A DNA stretch of 64,000 nucleotides from Microbulbifer sp. HZ11 (GCF_000708675.1 NZ_JELR01000001.1:992001-1056000); one strand, 5' to 3'; positions 30,533 through 40,014 are shown, counted from the first letter of the stretch. Numbers and translations: made by a program. Notes: generated from the sequence alone by a model not told the origin.

Positions 30533-30997
30533 ATGAAAATTGCTAACCACAGTGTTGTGGAGATCAACTACACCCTGAAAGATGCCGAAGGTACCGTGAT
30601 CGACACATCCGAAGGTGGCCAGCCGCTGAAATACCTGCAGGGCGTAGGAAATATCATCCCCGGGCTAGAGCAGGAAATGCTGGACAAGAGCGCCGGCGAC
30701 AAGTTCAAGGTTATCGTAGACCCGGAAAATGGCTACGGCCCGCAGAACCCGGAACTGATCCAGACTTTGCCGAAGAGCGCATTCGGAGGTGTGGAAGAGC
30801 TGAAAGTTGGTATGGCTTTCCGCGCCCAGAGCACCGAGGGTCAGCCGATCGAAGTTGAGATTATCGATATTGACGGTGACCAGGTAACCATCAACGGCAA
30901 TCACCCGCTGGCGGGCGTCGAGCTGCACTTTGACATCGAAGTCGTTTCCGTGCGCGAAGCGACCCCGGAAGAAATCGACCACGGCCACGTGCACTGA
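30533..30997 (+). CDS. slyD: FKBP-type peptidyl-prolyl isomerase SlyD
   Basis: Cytosolic isomerase and chaperone with an insert-in-flap domain. It has 154 residues: FKBP strands (VVEINYTLKDAEGTVIDTS, GVGNIIPGLEQEM), the IF domain (PENGYGPQNPELIQTLPKSAF...VTINGNHPLAG) and return to FKBP (VELHFDIEVVSVREA). The C-terminal tail is short and ends DHGHVH. It lacks the long His/Cys-rich nickel-binding tail of E. coli SlyD, so metal handling would be weak. The ATG at 30533 is preferred over a TTG two codons upstream. Confidence 0.93.
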   Translation: MKIANHSVVEINYTLKDAEGTVIDTSEGGQPLKYLQGVGNIIPGLEQEMLDKSAGDKFKVIVDPENGYGPQNPELIQTLPKSAFGGVEELKVGMAFRAQSTEGQPIEVEIIDIDGDQVTINGNHPLAGVELHFDIEVVSVREATPEEIDHGHVH

Positions 30998-31011
30998 TTC
31001 GATCCCCTTCC

Positions 31012-31036
31012 CACAGGGCGGCTTCTCCGCCCTGTG
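31012..31036 (+). terminator. Stem-loop terminator after slyD
   Basis: CACAGGGCGG / CCGCCCTGTG with a 5-base loop lies 15 bases after the slyD stop. The T-rich stretch is delayed (GGTTTATTATT), so termination may be partial. Confidence 0.55.
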
Positions 31037-31092
31037 CCCCCTCCCCTTCGGTTTATTATTCATATCCAATAGTAAGTGGTACCGGAACCCCT

Positions 31093-31923
31093 ATGTCCGA
31101 CTCTCTGCTCCAGAACAATCTGAGCGACAACTACCTCCAGCGTTTCGGCGGTATTGCAAGGCTTTATGGCACCGATGCCCTGCGGGTTCTGCACGGCGCT
31201 CATGTGGTGGTGATCGGAATTGGTGGCGTGGGAAGCTGGACGGCAGAGGCCTTGGCCCGCAGCGGAATCGGCCGAATCACGCTGATCGACCTGGATGATA
31301 TCTGTATCACCAATACGAACCGGCAAATTCACGCGCTGGAGCACAGCGTAGGGGGAATCAAGGTTTCGGTGATGGCGGAGCGCCTGCGCAGTATCAACCC
31401 GGAAATTTCCGTTGCGACCGTCGAGGACTTTATCGCCAGTGATAATTTTGCCGAGCTACTGGCACCGGAACGGGATTCTATCGACCTGGTTATCGACGCT
31501 TTCGACAACGCCCGGGTCAAGGCGGCTTTGATTGCCTATTGCAAGGCGCGCAAGCTGCGTTTGATTACCGTCGGCTCGGCGGGCGGTAAACAGGACCCTG
31601 CCCAGATCACCTGCGCCGATCTCGGGCGCACGGTCAGCGACCCCATGTTGGCAAAAGTCCGCCAGCACCTGTATCGCTTTCACAATTTCCAGAAGTCCAG
31701 CAAACGTCAGTTTGGCGTGGATGCGATCTATTCCAGCGAACCCATGGTATACCCGCAGCCCGATGGTCAGGTGTGCCAGCAGAAAAGCAGCATGCAGAAT
31801 GGGGTAAAGCTGGATTGCAGCGGCGGCTTCGGGGCCGCCACTATGGTCACAGGCACCTTCGGGTTTGTCGCGGCAGCGAAAGCGATTGACCGGTTACTGC
31901 AGCAAGCGCGAAAGGCGGGTTAA
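31093..31923 (+). CDS. tcdA: tRNA N6-threonylcarbamoyladenosine dehydratase (TcdA/CsdL)
   Basis: E1-like ATP-dependent enzyme that cyclises t6A to ct6A at position 37 of ANN-reading tRNAs. It has 276 residues. The nucleotide-binding motif GIGGVGSWTAEALARSGIG is at about 38-56, followed by LIDLDDICITNTNRQ with the adenylation Arg, and YSSEP and GVKLDCSGGFGAATMVTGTFG near the C-terminus. It converges with the csdA-csdE fusion gene, whose stop is 8 bases away. In E. coli csdA, csdE and csdL/tcdA form one cluster and the Csd sulfur system supports TcdA, so the link is kept here although on opposite strands. Confidence 0.94.
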   Translation: MSDSLLQNNLSDNYLQRFGGIARLYGTDALRVLHGAHVVVIGIGGVGSWTAEALARSGIGRITLIDLDDICITNTNRQIHALEHSVGGIKVSVMAERLRSINPEISVATVEDFIASDNFAELLAPERDSIDLVIDAFDNARVKAALIAYCKARKLRLITVGSAGGKQDPAQITCADLGRTVSDPMLAKVRQHLYRFHNFQKSSKRQFGVDAIYSSEPMVYPQPDGQVCQQKSSMQNGVKLDCSGGFGAATMVTGTFGFVAAAKAIDRLLQQARKAG

Positions 31924-31931
31924 CTAAAAAC

Positions 31932-33602
31932 TCAGCGCGCACTCATCAAATCAAAAGCGCGCTGTACCAGTGCACGAAACCCATTACCGCGGGATTCACT
32001 CAGTTGTTGCGCCAAACCCAACTCATCGAACAGCGTCTGCAACTGCACCGCACTCACATCGCCAGACCGACAGCCCTCTAACTGCGATAACAGTAAAGCC
32101 CCCAATCCTTTCACGATGCGGCTATCGCTATCTACGGCGAAGTAATGCCGGTCGCCAACCTGACGATGCACCAACCAGGCACTGGACTCACAGCCCCGCA
32201 CCAGGTTGTCGGATGTGCGGATGATGTCTTTGCGGTGAATCACCTTGGCCCACCCCATCAGGGTTCGGTAGCGATCCTGCCAATTGCGATGCCTGCGCAG
32301 CTGTTCAGCGTCCAGCGTCGAAAGATCGTCCCCTTGCCACTGCGTACTGGATATACCCTCGTCAGGCATTGCGCAAACCGGCTCTTGATCAACATCCAGC
32401 TGCTCAAGAAATTCTCGCACCGCGGCAATAAACCGGTCGAGATCCTGTCGTGTGTTGTACGCCGCTATCGAAGCGCGCAAAGTCGCGGTGTGACCAGCGG
32501 CCTGCATAAGCGGTTGCGCACAGTGATGTCCTACCCGCACCGCGATATCGCGCCCATCCAGCCACTGCGCCAGGTCAATGGCGGCACACCGGGGGTGAAT
32601 AAAGCTGACGATGCCGAGATTGCTCTGCGGGCTACTGAGTAACTGCAACTCTGCAATCTGCGACAGCTGTTCGTGTAAGTAACACTGTAACTGCTGTTCG
32701 TGCCACGCCATTGCGACGCGGTCCTGCTGTGCCAGAAATGCCATACAGGCACCGAGACCTGCAATCGCCGCCAGTGACGATGTACCCGCCTCGAACTTGT
32801 GGGGCAGGTCCGCATAGTCGCTGGACAGCAGATCGACATTGGCGATCATCTCGCCACCCCCCTGCCAGGGGGGAAGTTGCTGCAGCAATTCCTCGCGCCC
32901 GAATACCAGACCGATCCCGGTAGGGCCGTAAAACTTATGCGCCGAGCAAACAAAAAAATCGCAACCGATCGCATCCACATCGACCTGGTCGTGCGCGGCC
33001 AACTGAGCGCCGTCGAGGACCCAGTACAAATTTCGGCCATCCAGTATCGCTCGCAGCGCCGCCAGGTCAGTGCGAAAACCAAGTGCATTGGAACCCGCCG
33101 TCACGGAAACGACCCTGGTGCGCGCAGACAGCACTTCATGCACCCGGTCGAACTGGGGAACACCAGCGATATCCGGCACAAAACGCAGACGCAGCCCGTG
33201 CCGCTCAGCCATCATCTGCCAGGGCACCAGGTTGGCATGGTGTTCCGCAGTGGACAGAACAATTTCATCGCCCGCAACCAAGGTGCTGCACAGACTGTTG
33301 GCGAGCAGATTCAAGCCTTCGGTCGCACCGCGGGTAAATACAATTTCACGGGGCGAGCGGGCATTCAAAAATCCAGCGGCGGCACGGCGAACGCGCTCTA
33401 CCATCTCCGTTGCACGGCGCGCGAGCCGGTGACTGGAGCGATGGGTATTGGCATTACTGTGCAGGTAGAAGTCGTGCAATGCCTCAATGACACCGACAGG
33501 CTTTTGCGTGGTTGCGGCGTTGTCGAGATAGACCAGCTCCCGATTCTCCTCCTGAGCGAAGAGCGGGAAATATTGTTTGAAACGTTCGGGAGAGAAATAC
33601 AT
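31932..33602 (-). CDS. csdA-csdE: Fused cysteine desulfurase (CsdA) and SufE-like sulfur acceptor (CsdE)
   Basis: A single 556-residue frame carries two proteins that are separate in E. coli. Residues 1-405 are a class V PLP aminotransferase/desulfurase: DNAATTQKP, PLP-binding Lys223 in CSAHKFYGPTGIG, and catalytic Cys361 in VGHHCAQPLM. Residues about 428-553 are a SufE/CsdE domain with the sulfur-accepting Cys471 in NLVRGCESSAWL. An intervening linker of about 25 residues (MPDEGISSTQWQG) joins them. The fusion should pass persulfide from Cys361 to Cys471 within one chain. It follows the TatD gene by 6 bases in the same direction. Confidence 0.92.
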   Translation of the reverse strand: MYFSPERFKQYFPLFAQEENRELVYLDNAATTQKPVGVIEALHDFYLHSNANTHRSSHRLARRATEMVERVRRAAAGFLNARSPREIVFTRGATEGLNLLANSLCSTLVAGDEIVLSTAEHHANLVPWQMMAERHGLRLRFVPDIAGVPQFDRVHEVLSARTRVVSVTAGSNALGFRTDLAALRAILDGRNLYWVLDGAQLAAHDQVDVDAIGCDFFVCSAHKFYGPTGIGLVFGREELLQQLPPWQGGGEMIANVDLLSSDYADLPHKFEAGTSSLAAIAGLGACMAFLAQQDRVAMAWHEQQLQCYLHEQLSQIAELQLLSSPQSNLGIVSFIHPRCAAIDLAQWLDGRDIAVRVGHHCAQPLMQAAGHTATLRASIAAYNTRQDLDRFIAAVREFLEQLDVDQEPVCAMPDEGISSTQWQGDDLSTLDAEQLRRHRNWQDRYRTLMGWAKVIHRKDIIRTSDNLVRGCESSAWLVHRQVGDRHYFAVDSDSRIVKGLGALLLSQLEGCRSGDVSAVQLQTLFDELGLAQQLSESRGNGFRALVQRAFDLMSAR

Positions 33603-33608
33603 GTTTGG

Positions 33609-34403
33609 TTAAATCCCGAAAAGTGCGCGGGCATTGTTTCCCGTCTGGGCAATCACCGTGTCCACCGGAATCCCACGCAACTCCGCCAGTGTTTGCGCAA
33701 CCGCAGGCAGGTATTCCGGGCTGTTTCTTTCACCCTGGCGCCCCGCATGGGGCATATCCGGCGCATCAGACTCCAGTAGCAACTTGTCCAGCGGTACTTC
33801 GGCAAGGGTTTTGCGGGTCTTGGCCGCGCGCTGGTAGGTGATGGTGCCGCCGACACCGAGGGTAAACCCGAGTTTGATATATTCCTCCGCTATCTCGCGA
33901 CTGCCGGAGAATGCGTGAATGACCCCACCTTTTTGCGGGCGGATGTTTTTCAATACCCGCTGCACTTCTCCGTGACAGCGTACACAGTGAACGATCACTG
34001 GCAGCGACAATTCCTGCGCTGCACAAAGTTGCGCCTCGAATACCGGCAACTGCTGGGCGAGGGGCGTATCAATATTGGCATCGAGGCCGCATTCGCCCAC
34101 CGCAATGCAACGCGACGGCCCGGCTCCCCGCTTGCGCTCATGGGTCACCCGCTCAATCACCGCGCGCCCAACGTCCGACGGCGCCAGCGCAAGTTCAGCA
34201 ACCCACCAGGGGTGCACCCCCACCGCCCCAAACCAGCCCGGTTCAGAATGCACGAGCGCGAACAGGTTTCGCCACTGGGGAATGCTCACACCGGGAATGA
34301 TCAACCCCTGCATGCCCAGCGCCTGGCAGCGCGCCCATACCTGTGCGCGGTCAGCCGCGAAGGCGTCAAAATCAAAATGGCAATGGCTATCGAATAGTGC
34401 CAT
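33609..34403 (-). CDS. TatD family metal-dependent hydrolase (YjjV-like)
   Basis: Member of the amidohydrolase superfamily; relatives are 3'-5' DNases. From the ATG at 34403 it has 264 residues. Metal ligands are visible in DSHCHFDF (HxH near residue 6), GECGLD (Glu), LPVIVHCVRCHGEV and GGVIHAFSGS (His), and LLLESDAPDMP (Asp). GVHPWW is a family mark. The frame extends 31 codons upstream without similarity. It is followed directly by csdA-csdE. Confidence 0.88.
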   Translation of the reverse strand: MALFDSHCHFDFDAFAADRAQVWARCQALGMQGLIIPGVSIPQWRNLFALVHSEPGWFGAVGVHPWWVAELALAPSDVGRAVIERVTHERKRGAGPSRCIAVGECGLDANIDTPLAQQLPVFEAQLCAAQELSLPVIVHCVRCHGEVQRVLKNIRPQKGGVIHAFSGSREIAEEYIKLGFTLGVGGTITYQRAAKTRKTLAEVPLDKLLLESDAPDMPHAGRQGERNSPEYLPAVAQTLAELRGIPVDTVIAQTGNNARALFGI

Positions 34404-34548
34404 CAAGGCCCCCAGGAAACCTCGGACAAGGTGAATTCGCGATATTGAGGGCGTGAATTGTAGGTCGAGCGCGCCGGAAAAGCGACGCGCTCGCAAGGAA
34501 AGCTGAGCGTCAAAAGCAGCTACACACAGCCGCTACCGGCTGCAGGCG

Positions 34549-35424
34549 TCAGACCGCGCTGGACTGGCGCGCCAGCTTGCGCCCCTCTTCCAGCTCTACG
34601 CGAAAGTTTTTCACCATCTGGCGCAGGAAGAGACGCGGTGCCAGCTTGTACAGATAGGCACCCAGCAGGGTCTTGTCCCATGGGAACAAGCGCTCTTTGC
34701 CGGTAGCCACCGCGTTCAGAATACGTGCTGCCATCCAGTCCGCGGTGCGCACCTGGCCAACGGTACTCTGCGCGTGTTGCGCACGACCACCATCACCGGA
34801 CAGCGCATTGGCGTCGATATTGGTGGCGACAAAGCTCGGATACACCATCAACACGGAAATACCGTCTTCCCGGACTTCCTCGCGGAAGGTTTCAAAATAC
34901 TGATGCAGCGCACTCTTGGCCGCGCAGTATCCTGCACGCCCCAGCACCGGCATCCACCCCGCCATGGAACTGATATTCACCACACAGCCGCCAGCGGCAC
35001 GCATCGGTGCCAGCAGTCCCTGCGCGAGCTCCACCGGCGCGTGGTAATCCACGGCCATTACCCGGCGAATCACCGCATTACTGGTCTGGGTGGAAAGACT
35101 GCGGTGGGTGATACCCGCGTTATTGATCAGCAGATCGACCTGAGGGTAGCGGGCGGCCAGCGCCTGACACAGTTGCGCAACCGATGCTTCGGCAGACAGA
35201 TCCGCCACCTGCACATCCACCGTGACAACCGACTGGGTTAGCTCTGCCGCGCGCAGCTGCAGCGCTTCGCCATTCATATCCACCAACACCAGACGCAGGG
35301 GCGTCCCGCTGTCCTGGGCCCGCGCGGCAAGCTGTTGCACCATGGCCCAGCCGAGCCCGCCCGCGGCTCCGGTAACAACTGCAACCTGATCGCGGTTCAC
35401 CCGCTTACCACGTAAAAAACTCAT
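34549..35424 (-). CDS. Short-chain dehydrogenase/reductase
   Basis: The 291-residue classical SDR has cofactor motif VTGAAGGLGWAM (TGxxxGxG) at about 18-29, DMNG after strand 2, NNAG (LLINNAGITHRS), the active-site Ser in INISSMAG, and YCAAK (Tyr-xxx-Lys). Asp after strand 2 (LVDMN) suggests NAD(H) rather than NADP(H), an inference. Its start overlaps the epimerase stop by four bases. It is the last gene of the monooxygenase cluster. Confidence 0.88.
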   Translation of the reverse strand: MSFLRGKRVNRDQVAVVTGAAGGLGWAMVQQLAARAQDSGTPLRLVLVDMNGEALQLRAAELTQSVVTVDVQVADLSAEASVAQLCQALAARYPQVDLLINNAGITHRSLSTQTSNAVIRRVMAVDYHAPVELAQGLLAPMRAAGGCVVNISSMAGWMPVLGRAGYCAAKSALHQYFETFREEVREDGISVLMVYPSFVATNIDANALSGDGGRAQHAQSTVGQVRTADWMAARILNAVATGKERLFPWDKTLLGAYLYKLAPRLFLRQMVKNFRVELEEGRKLARQSSAV

Positions 35425-36440
35425 GCAGCCTCCCCCTGTCGCTCTTGTGTCTTCACTGCCTCGGCCGGCGTACCTTCAAAACGGGTAACCCGTGCGTCTT
35501 CTGCGCTTACCGAAATTCCCAATGCGTTATTGGCGAAATAGGCAAACGCCTCGGCCGAGGTTTTTTGCGGCTGGTAACCAAGCTCTGTTTTCAGGCGGTG
35601 ATTGAGCAAGACAGGGCGATACTGCAGGAACATCACCTGGGCGGGCTGCACATTGCCAAGACGCAGACTGAAACTGAGTGACAGAATGCATTTCAGCAAC
35701 CACACCGGTGGGCGCCGCAGTGGCTTCTTCAACAGTCGCGCGATCTCAGCCGGGGTAAGCGCATCGTCACCGGCAAGATTGAAAATACCACAGGCAGTGT
35801 GAGTGACTCCGTACTCTATGGCACCGATCACATCCTGGTCCCACACAAACACAAAGGGTGAATTGTGCCCACCGGGGTCGAGAATTCCTCGTCCGGAAAA
35901 CAGTGCACTGATCTTGCTATTGGTCGTTGCGCCGACAATGGAGCACGGCCGGAATATCAACTGCTTGAGCTGAGGGTGGCGCTGACGATATTCAGCCAGC
36001 ATCTCCTCTACCAGCCGCTTGTGATCGGAGTAGGCAAATTCTCGATTGCCGCGCAGTGGGTCAGACTCCTGCAGCCAGGCCGGGTTATCTGCATGATAAC
36101 CGTAGGCCGCGCCGCTACTGGTCAGCGTCAGATGAGAAACACCCGCTTTGACACAGGCCTCCAGCACGTTCCGCGTGCCCTCCACGTCGATCTTGTATTC
36201 GCGCGCGCGATCACGCCCGGGCGATACCACAGAAGCCAGGTGCACTACGTGCGTGATGCGCTCTGCGCGCAACAGTTCCGCCAGAGCCGCATCACAGATG
36301 TCCATTGCCAGAATGGGAAAGCCGGCGTCACGCTGCACGATATCAATACCCATCACAGACATCTGTTTATTCAGGGACTCCCCCAGAAGACGGCCCACAT
36401 AACCCGCGGCACCGGTAATCAATACCCGCTTGTCAGTCAT
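35421..36440 (-). CDS. NAD-dependent epimerase/dehydratase family protein
   Basis: The 339-residue extended SDR has the NAD motif VLITGAAGYVGRLLG (GxxGxxG) at about 5-19, DICDAALAELL, HLASVVSPG, an active-site Tyr-xxx-Lys in YSDHKRLVEEML and FRPCSIVGATTNS. It resembles UDP-glucose 4-epimerase-like and 3-beta-hydroxysteroid dehydrogenase-like proteins; the substrate cannot be told. It is translationally coupled to the SDR downstream and lies 97 bases after the transporter gene. Confidence 0.85.
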   Translation of the reverse strand: MTDKRVLITGAAGYVGRLLGESLNKQMSVMGIDIVQRDAGFPILAMDICDAALAELLRAERITHVVHLASVVSPGRDRAREYKIDVEGTRNVLEACVKAGVSHLTLTSSGAAYGYHADNPAWLQESDPLRGNREFAYSDHKRLVEEMLAEYRQRHPQLKQLIFRPCSIVGATTNSKISALFSGRGILDPGGHNSPFVFVWDQDVIGAIEYGVTHTACGIFNLAGDDALTPAEIARLLKKPLRRPPVWLLKCILSLSFSLRLGNVQPAQVMFLQYRPVLLNHRLKTELGYQPQKTSAEAFAYFANNALGISVSAEDARVTRFEGTPAEAVKTQERQGEAA

Positions 36441-36537
36441 TGTTAACTCTTATTTCCCAGGCTGCGACCGATCATCGCAGCGAAATCGATTTTGTTATGG
36501 ATACCCGTTTTTTATTCGAGATCTGCCACTTTGTGGG

Positions 36538-37506
36538 TCAAACCGAATCGGGCTGCACGGCCCGCACTTTCTGTTCTTCGAGTCGTTGGCAGCGGTTGTT
36601 GGAATAACTCCAGTAACCGGCCAGGCAAAGCCCGGACACCAGGTGCCACACGCCCCAGAAACCGGCGATCACCAACATTTCGCCCGCCTGCGGATAAAAG
36701 GTAAACAGGATGGCAAGGGCCAGGCCGGAGTTCTGGATACCTACTTCCATGGTTACGGCACGCCGGTCCCCTACCGGTAAGCGCGCCGCCCGACTGGAAA
36801 GATCCCCGATGAGAAATGCCAACGCGTTGTGCACCACCACCAGCACCAGCACGGATCCGGCGATCTGCAAAGCCGTCTGCCAGTGTTTGCTGAAGGAAAT
36901 AGCCACAAACAGCAGGAATACAAAAAGAGAGGCCGTACGGAAGTAGCGCTCACTACTCTGGGAGAACCGTGGAAAACGCGCACCGACCACCATCCCCACC
37001 ACCATGGGGACCGCAAGCACCATGACCACGATCAACACCATGTTCTCTGCAGGCAGAGCGATGGCTTGCAGCAGGTCGCGAGTTTGAGGGTTGAGGCTGC
37101 CGTAAAGGGCAAAGTTGAACGGGGTCATTACCACCGCGGCGAGACTGGAGATGGCCGTCATGCTTACTGACGTGGCCACATTGGCACGCCCGATCCAGGT
37201 CATCACATTGGAAAAGGTACCGCCAGGACAGCAGGACACCAGAATCATTCCCAGCGCCAGTCCAGGGCTGATGTCCAGCGCCCAGGTGGCCGCGCAGGTG
37301 ACTGCCGGCAGCACCAGGAACTGCGCCACCAGGCCGGTTATTGGCGCCACTGGCCTGCGCAGCACTCGGCGAAAATCCGCGCTGCGCAGTCCGAGGGATA
37401 CGCCAAACATCATAAACGCTAGGATCGCATTAAGCGCGAGCAGCGCCGCCGGTGACATCTGGAATGTGTCCAGTGAGGTCGAGAAGACAGGGTTCATTTC
37501 ATTCAT
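36538..37506 (-). CDS. Bile acid:sodium symporter family transporter
   Basis: The 322-residue integral membrane protein has about nine to ten hydrophobic segments. The BASS signatures are present: ISPGLALGMILVSCCPGGTFSNVMTWIGRANVATSVSMTAISS and, in the second half, EVGIQNSGLALAILF. These form the two crossed unwound helices that bind sodium. The family moves organic anions such as bile acids, pyruvate or sulfonated steroids with Na+. The ATG at 37506 lies 14 bases after the stop of the monooxygenase gene. An earlier ATG-less extension overlaps that gene. Confidence 0.87.
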   Translation of the reverse strand: MNEMNPVFSTSLDTFQMSPAALLALNAILAFMMFGVSLGLRSADFRRVLRRPVAPITGLVAQFLVLPAVTCAATWALDISPGLALGMILVSCCPGGTFSNVMTWIGRANVATSVSMTAISSLAAVVMTPFNFALYGSLNPQTRDLLQAIALPAENMVLIVVMVLAVPMVVGMVVGARFPRFSQSSERYFRTASLFVFLLFVAISFSKHWQTALQIAGSVLVLVVVHNALAFLIGDLSSRAARLPVGDRRAVTMEVGIQNSGLALAILFTFYPQAGEMLVIAGFWGVWHLVSGLCLAGYWSYSNNRCQRLEEQKVRAVQPDSV

Positions 37507-37519
37507 AGTCCAGGCGACC

Positions 37520-38866
37520 TCAGCGGGTCGCCGCAGCGGCACTGGCTACAAAATGATCAGTATCCGCAAACTCATACCCCTTCAGCAAGTCTTCGGTGTG
37601 ACCGGCCAGTGCTTTCAGGTAAGTGTCCTTGTGCACGTAATAGGCCATGCGCTCCAGGTTCAGGTAATTCATCCCGCCATCTGCGCGGCGCCCGGCCTGG
37701 GACCGCTTGATCGCTTTCAGCTTGCGCGCGGATTCGGCGCCGTCCGCCAGCTGGCGGATATACAGGGCCACCATTTCCGCCTGACGGTTGCGCCCTTCCC
37801 ATCCGAGCCCGGCAGCTTCCACCATTCCCATCAGGAAAAGGTTGTCGTATTCCGGGTGGAAGACATTCAGGTAAAGACGCGGGGCGTAAGACTCCCAGTT
37901 CAGGTGCGCGCGATCGATAAACGGATAATGCAGCTTGTAACCGGTCGCCAGCAGGATCATGTCGTACTCGCCAATGCGGCCATCGGTGAAGGTCACCCGG
38001 TGGCCGTCCACTGCAGCGATATCCTTGCGCGCCTTGATATCCCCGTGGCCAATGTGGTGGAGGATCAGCGAGTTGATCACCGGATGAGACTCGAACATCT
38101 TGTAGTCGGGCTTTGGCAGACCGTATTGCTCGGGAGAGCCCAGCATGAACTTTGACAGAGCGGCACTGATTTTCTGCTGTATGAAGCGCGGCAGCTTGAT
38201 CTTGCCACCCACAGCATCGGTGGCTTTACCACCAATAAACTTGGGCAGGAAGTAGTACCCGCGGCGCAGGCTGATATCAACACTCTTGGCGCGATGCGCG
38301 GCGTCCACCGCAATGTCCGCACCACTATTCCCGCACCCCACCAGCAAAACGCGCTTGCCCTCGAAAATCGCCGGATCGCGGTAATCGGACGAGTGCAGTA
38401 GTTCGCCGGCAAATTCACCAGGTAATTGCGGTTTATTGGGATGATGCAAGGTGCCATTGGCGATCAACAGGCCGCCGAAAACACGGGTCTGCTCTTCGCC
38501 CTTACAACGGGTGGTAATACGCCAGTCATCACCTTCACGTGCACAGTGCACCACCTCGGTGTCGAATTCATAGTGGCGATACAGGTCGAATTCCCGCGCG
38601 TACGCCCTGAAATAGGCTTTCAGCTCGCTGTGATGGGGGAACAGAGCAACCTCATCGCCCATCGGAAACTCGGCAAACTCCGTCATGCGTTTCGAGGAGA
38701 TGAGGTGCGCCGACTCGTACATGGTGCTGGTGGGGCTGTCGATGTCCCACAGCCCACCGACGTCGCTGTGAATCTCAAATCCCACACAGGGGATGCCGTG
38801 CTTTGCCAGATTCCGTACACTACACAGACCCATGGGGCCCGCGCCAATCACCGCATAGGGCTTCAT
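37520..38866 (-). CDS. Flavin-containing monooxygenase
   Basis: The 448-residue class B flavoprotein monooxygenase binds FAD at VIGAGPMGLC (7-16) and NADPH through LLVGCGNSGADIAVDAA at about 170-186. Between them is an FMO identifying motif like FxGxxxHxxxY (FAGELLHSSDY). Such enzymes add one oxygen to N, S or a ketone carbon (Baeyer-Villiger). It heads an operon with the transporter, epimerase and SDR genes and is divergent from an AraC regulator (152 bases between), which probably controls it. Confidence 0.9.
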   Translation of the reverse strand: MKPYAVIGAGPMGLCSVRNLAKHGIPCVGFEIHSDVGGLWDIDSPTSTMYESAHLISSKRMTEFAEFPMGDEVALFPHHSELKAYFRAYAREFDLYRHYEFDTEVVHCAREGDDWRITTRCKGEEQTRVFGGLLIANGTLHHPNKPQLPGEFAGELLHSSDYRDPAIFEGKRVLLVGCGNSGADIAVDAAHRAKSVDISLRRGYYFLPKFIGGKATDAVGGKIKLPRFIQQKISAALSKFMLGSPEQYGLPKPDYKMFESHPVINSLILHHIGHGDIKARKDIAAVDGHRVTFTDGRIGEYDMILLATGYKLHYPFIDRAHLNWESYAPRLYLNVFHPEYDNLFLMGMVEAAGLGWEGRNRQAEMVALYIRQLADGAESARKLKAIKRSQAGRRADGGMNYLNLERMAYYVHKDTYLKALAGHTEDLLKGYEFADTDHFVASAAAATR

Positions 38867-39018
38867 TATTCTTCTCGCTGTTTTTTCAGTTCATCAACGA
38901 TGCCTGCTCCGCGCCTTGCCACGCTCTCAGACATACCGTTTGGGATCGAATTTGAATATAACGTGACATCCGGAGAGGCCGTCGTCATAATCGGGCAGTC
39001 TCTGGTTAATTTCGGACA

Positions 39019-40014
39019 GTGAATTTGAATACCGCTGATACTCGAAGCGTCACACTCAGCTACACCCGCGCTATTATTGCCGCCTTGGGGCGCCTGGACC
39101 TGGCACTCCCACACAGCGTGCAATCCCTTTTGGCCGCCATTAACGAGGAAGAGCGGGTGCCAATGGAGGTCCAGGAAGAGATATGGCTGGCGGTCCAGGA
39201 AGCCATTCCCGACCCCCTTTTAGGTATTCGCCTCGGCCAGGCCATGCAGGGCAGCCAGATGGGGCTGGTCGGCTACCTGCTGATGACCCAGAAAAATCTC
39301 GGCGCTGCGATCGATCAGCTGCTTATTTACCATCCGTTACTGGGCGAGGGCGGTCAGTTTGAGCTGCGCCGCAGCAGCTTCTATGTCGAGCTCTGCTACC
39401 GCCCCAACTACCTTCGCTGTGCGCGCCTGCGGGTTGAGACAGTCCTCTCTATCTGCCTGGCGCAGGCCCGCGCCATGACCGGTCGCGAGTTCCAGCCCCA
39501 GAGTGTACAGTTCGCCTACCCCACCCCCTCCCTCGCGGTGCAGCAGCAGTACCAACAATTGCTGCAGGCCCCGGTACAGTTCAACGCAGAAGTCTCCGCA
39601 ATCCGCTTGCGCCCGCAGGACCTGGAGACCCCCCTGGTGGCCGCAGATCGCCAGGTCATGGCGCGACTGAAGCCGGAAGCGGATGCCCTGCTCAAGGCGC
39701 TGACCAGCAAGAGCCTGCAATTGCGCGTGGCACACCTGCTGCAGCAGGAACCCCAACTTAGCCGCGAGCAGGTGGCCGCACGCCTGTGTATCAGCCCAAG
39801 ACATCTGGGCCGCAAACTGCTGGAAGAAAATGCCAGTTTTCGCGGGATACAGGATGAAGTGCGCTGTCATTACGCCTGTCAGTGGCTGCGCGAAGGGCAG
39901 AAAACCAACGTGGATATTGCCGCGGCCCTCGGGTACTGCGACGAAAGCGCTTTTGGTAAAGCCTTCCGCCGCTGGACTGGGCTCTCCCCCAAGGGATTCA
40001 AGGCACAGGAGTAA
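39019..40014 (+). CDS. AraC family transcriptional regulator (OruR/ArgR-like N-terminal domain)
   Basis: The 331-residue protein starts at a GTG. Residues about 20-200 form the PF12625-type ligand domain (GIRLGQAMQGSQMGLVGYLLM, QYQQLLQAPVQFNAEVSAIRL). The C-terminal helix-turn-helix pair is at about 235-328 (QVAARLCISPRHLGRKL; IAAALGYCDESAFGKAFRRWTGLSPKGFK). Regulators of this type usually activate a divergent catabolic operon, here the monooxygenase-transporter-epimerase-SDR set. The ligand is unknown. Confidence 0.88.
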   Translation: MNLNTADTRSVTLSYTRAIIAALGRLDLALPHSVQSLLAAINEEERVPMEVQEEIWLAVQEAIPDPLLGIRLGQAMQGSQMGLVGYLLMTQKNLGAAIDQLLIYHPLLGEGGQFELRRSSFYVELCYRPNYLRCARLRVETVLSICLAQARAMTGREFQPQSVQFAYPTPSLAVQQQYQQLLQAPVQFNAEVSAIRLRPQDLETPLVAADRQVMARLKPEADALLKALTSKSLQLRVAHLLQQEPQLSREQVAARLCISPRHLGRKLLEENASFRGIQDEVRCHYACQWLREGQKTNVDIAAALGYCDESAFGKAFRRWTGLSPKGFKAQE

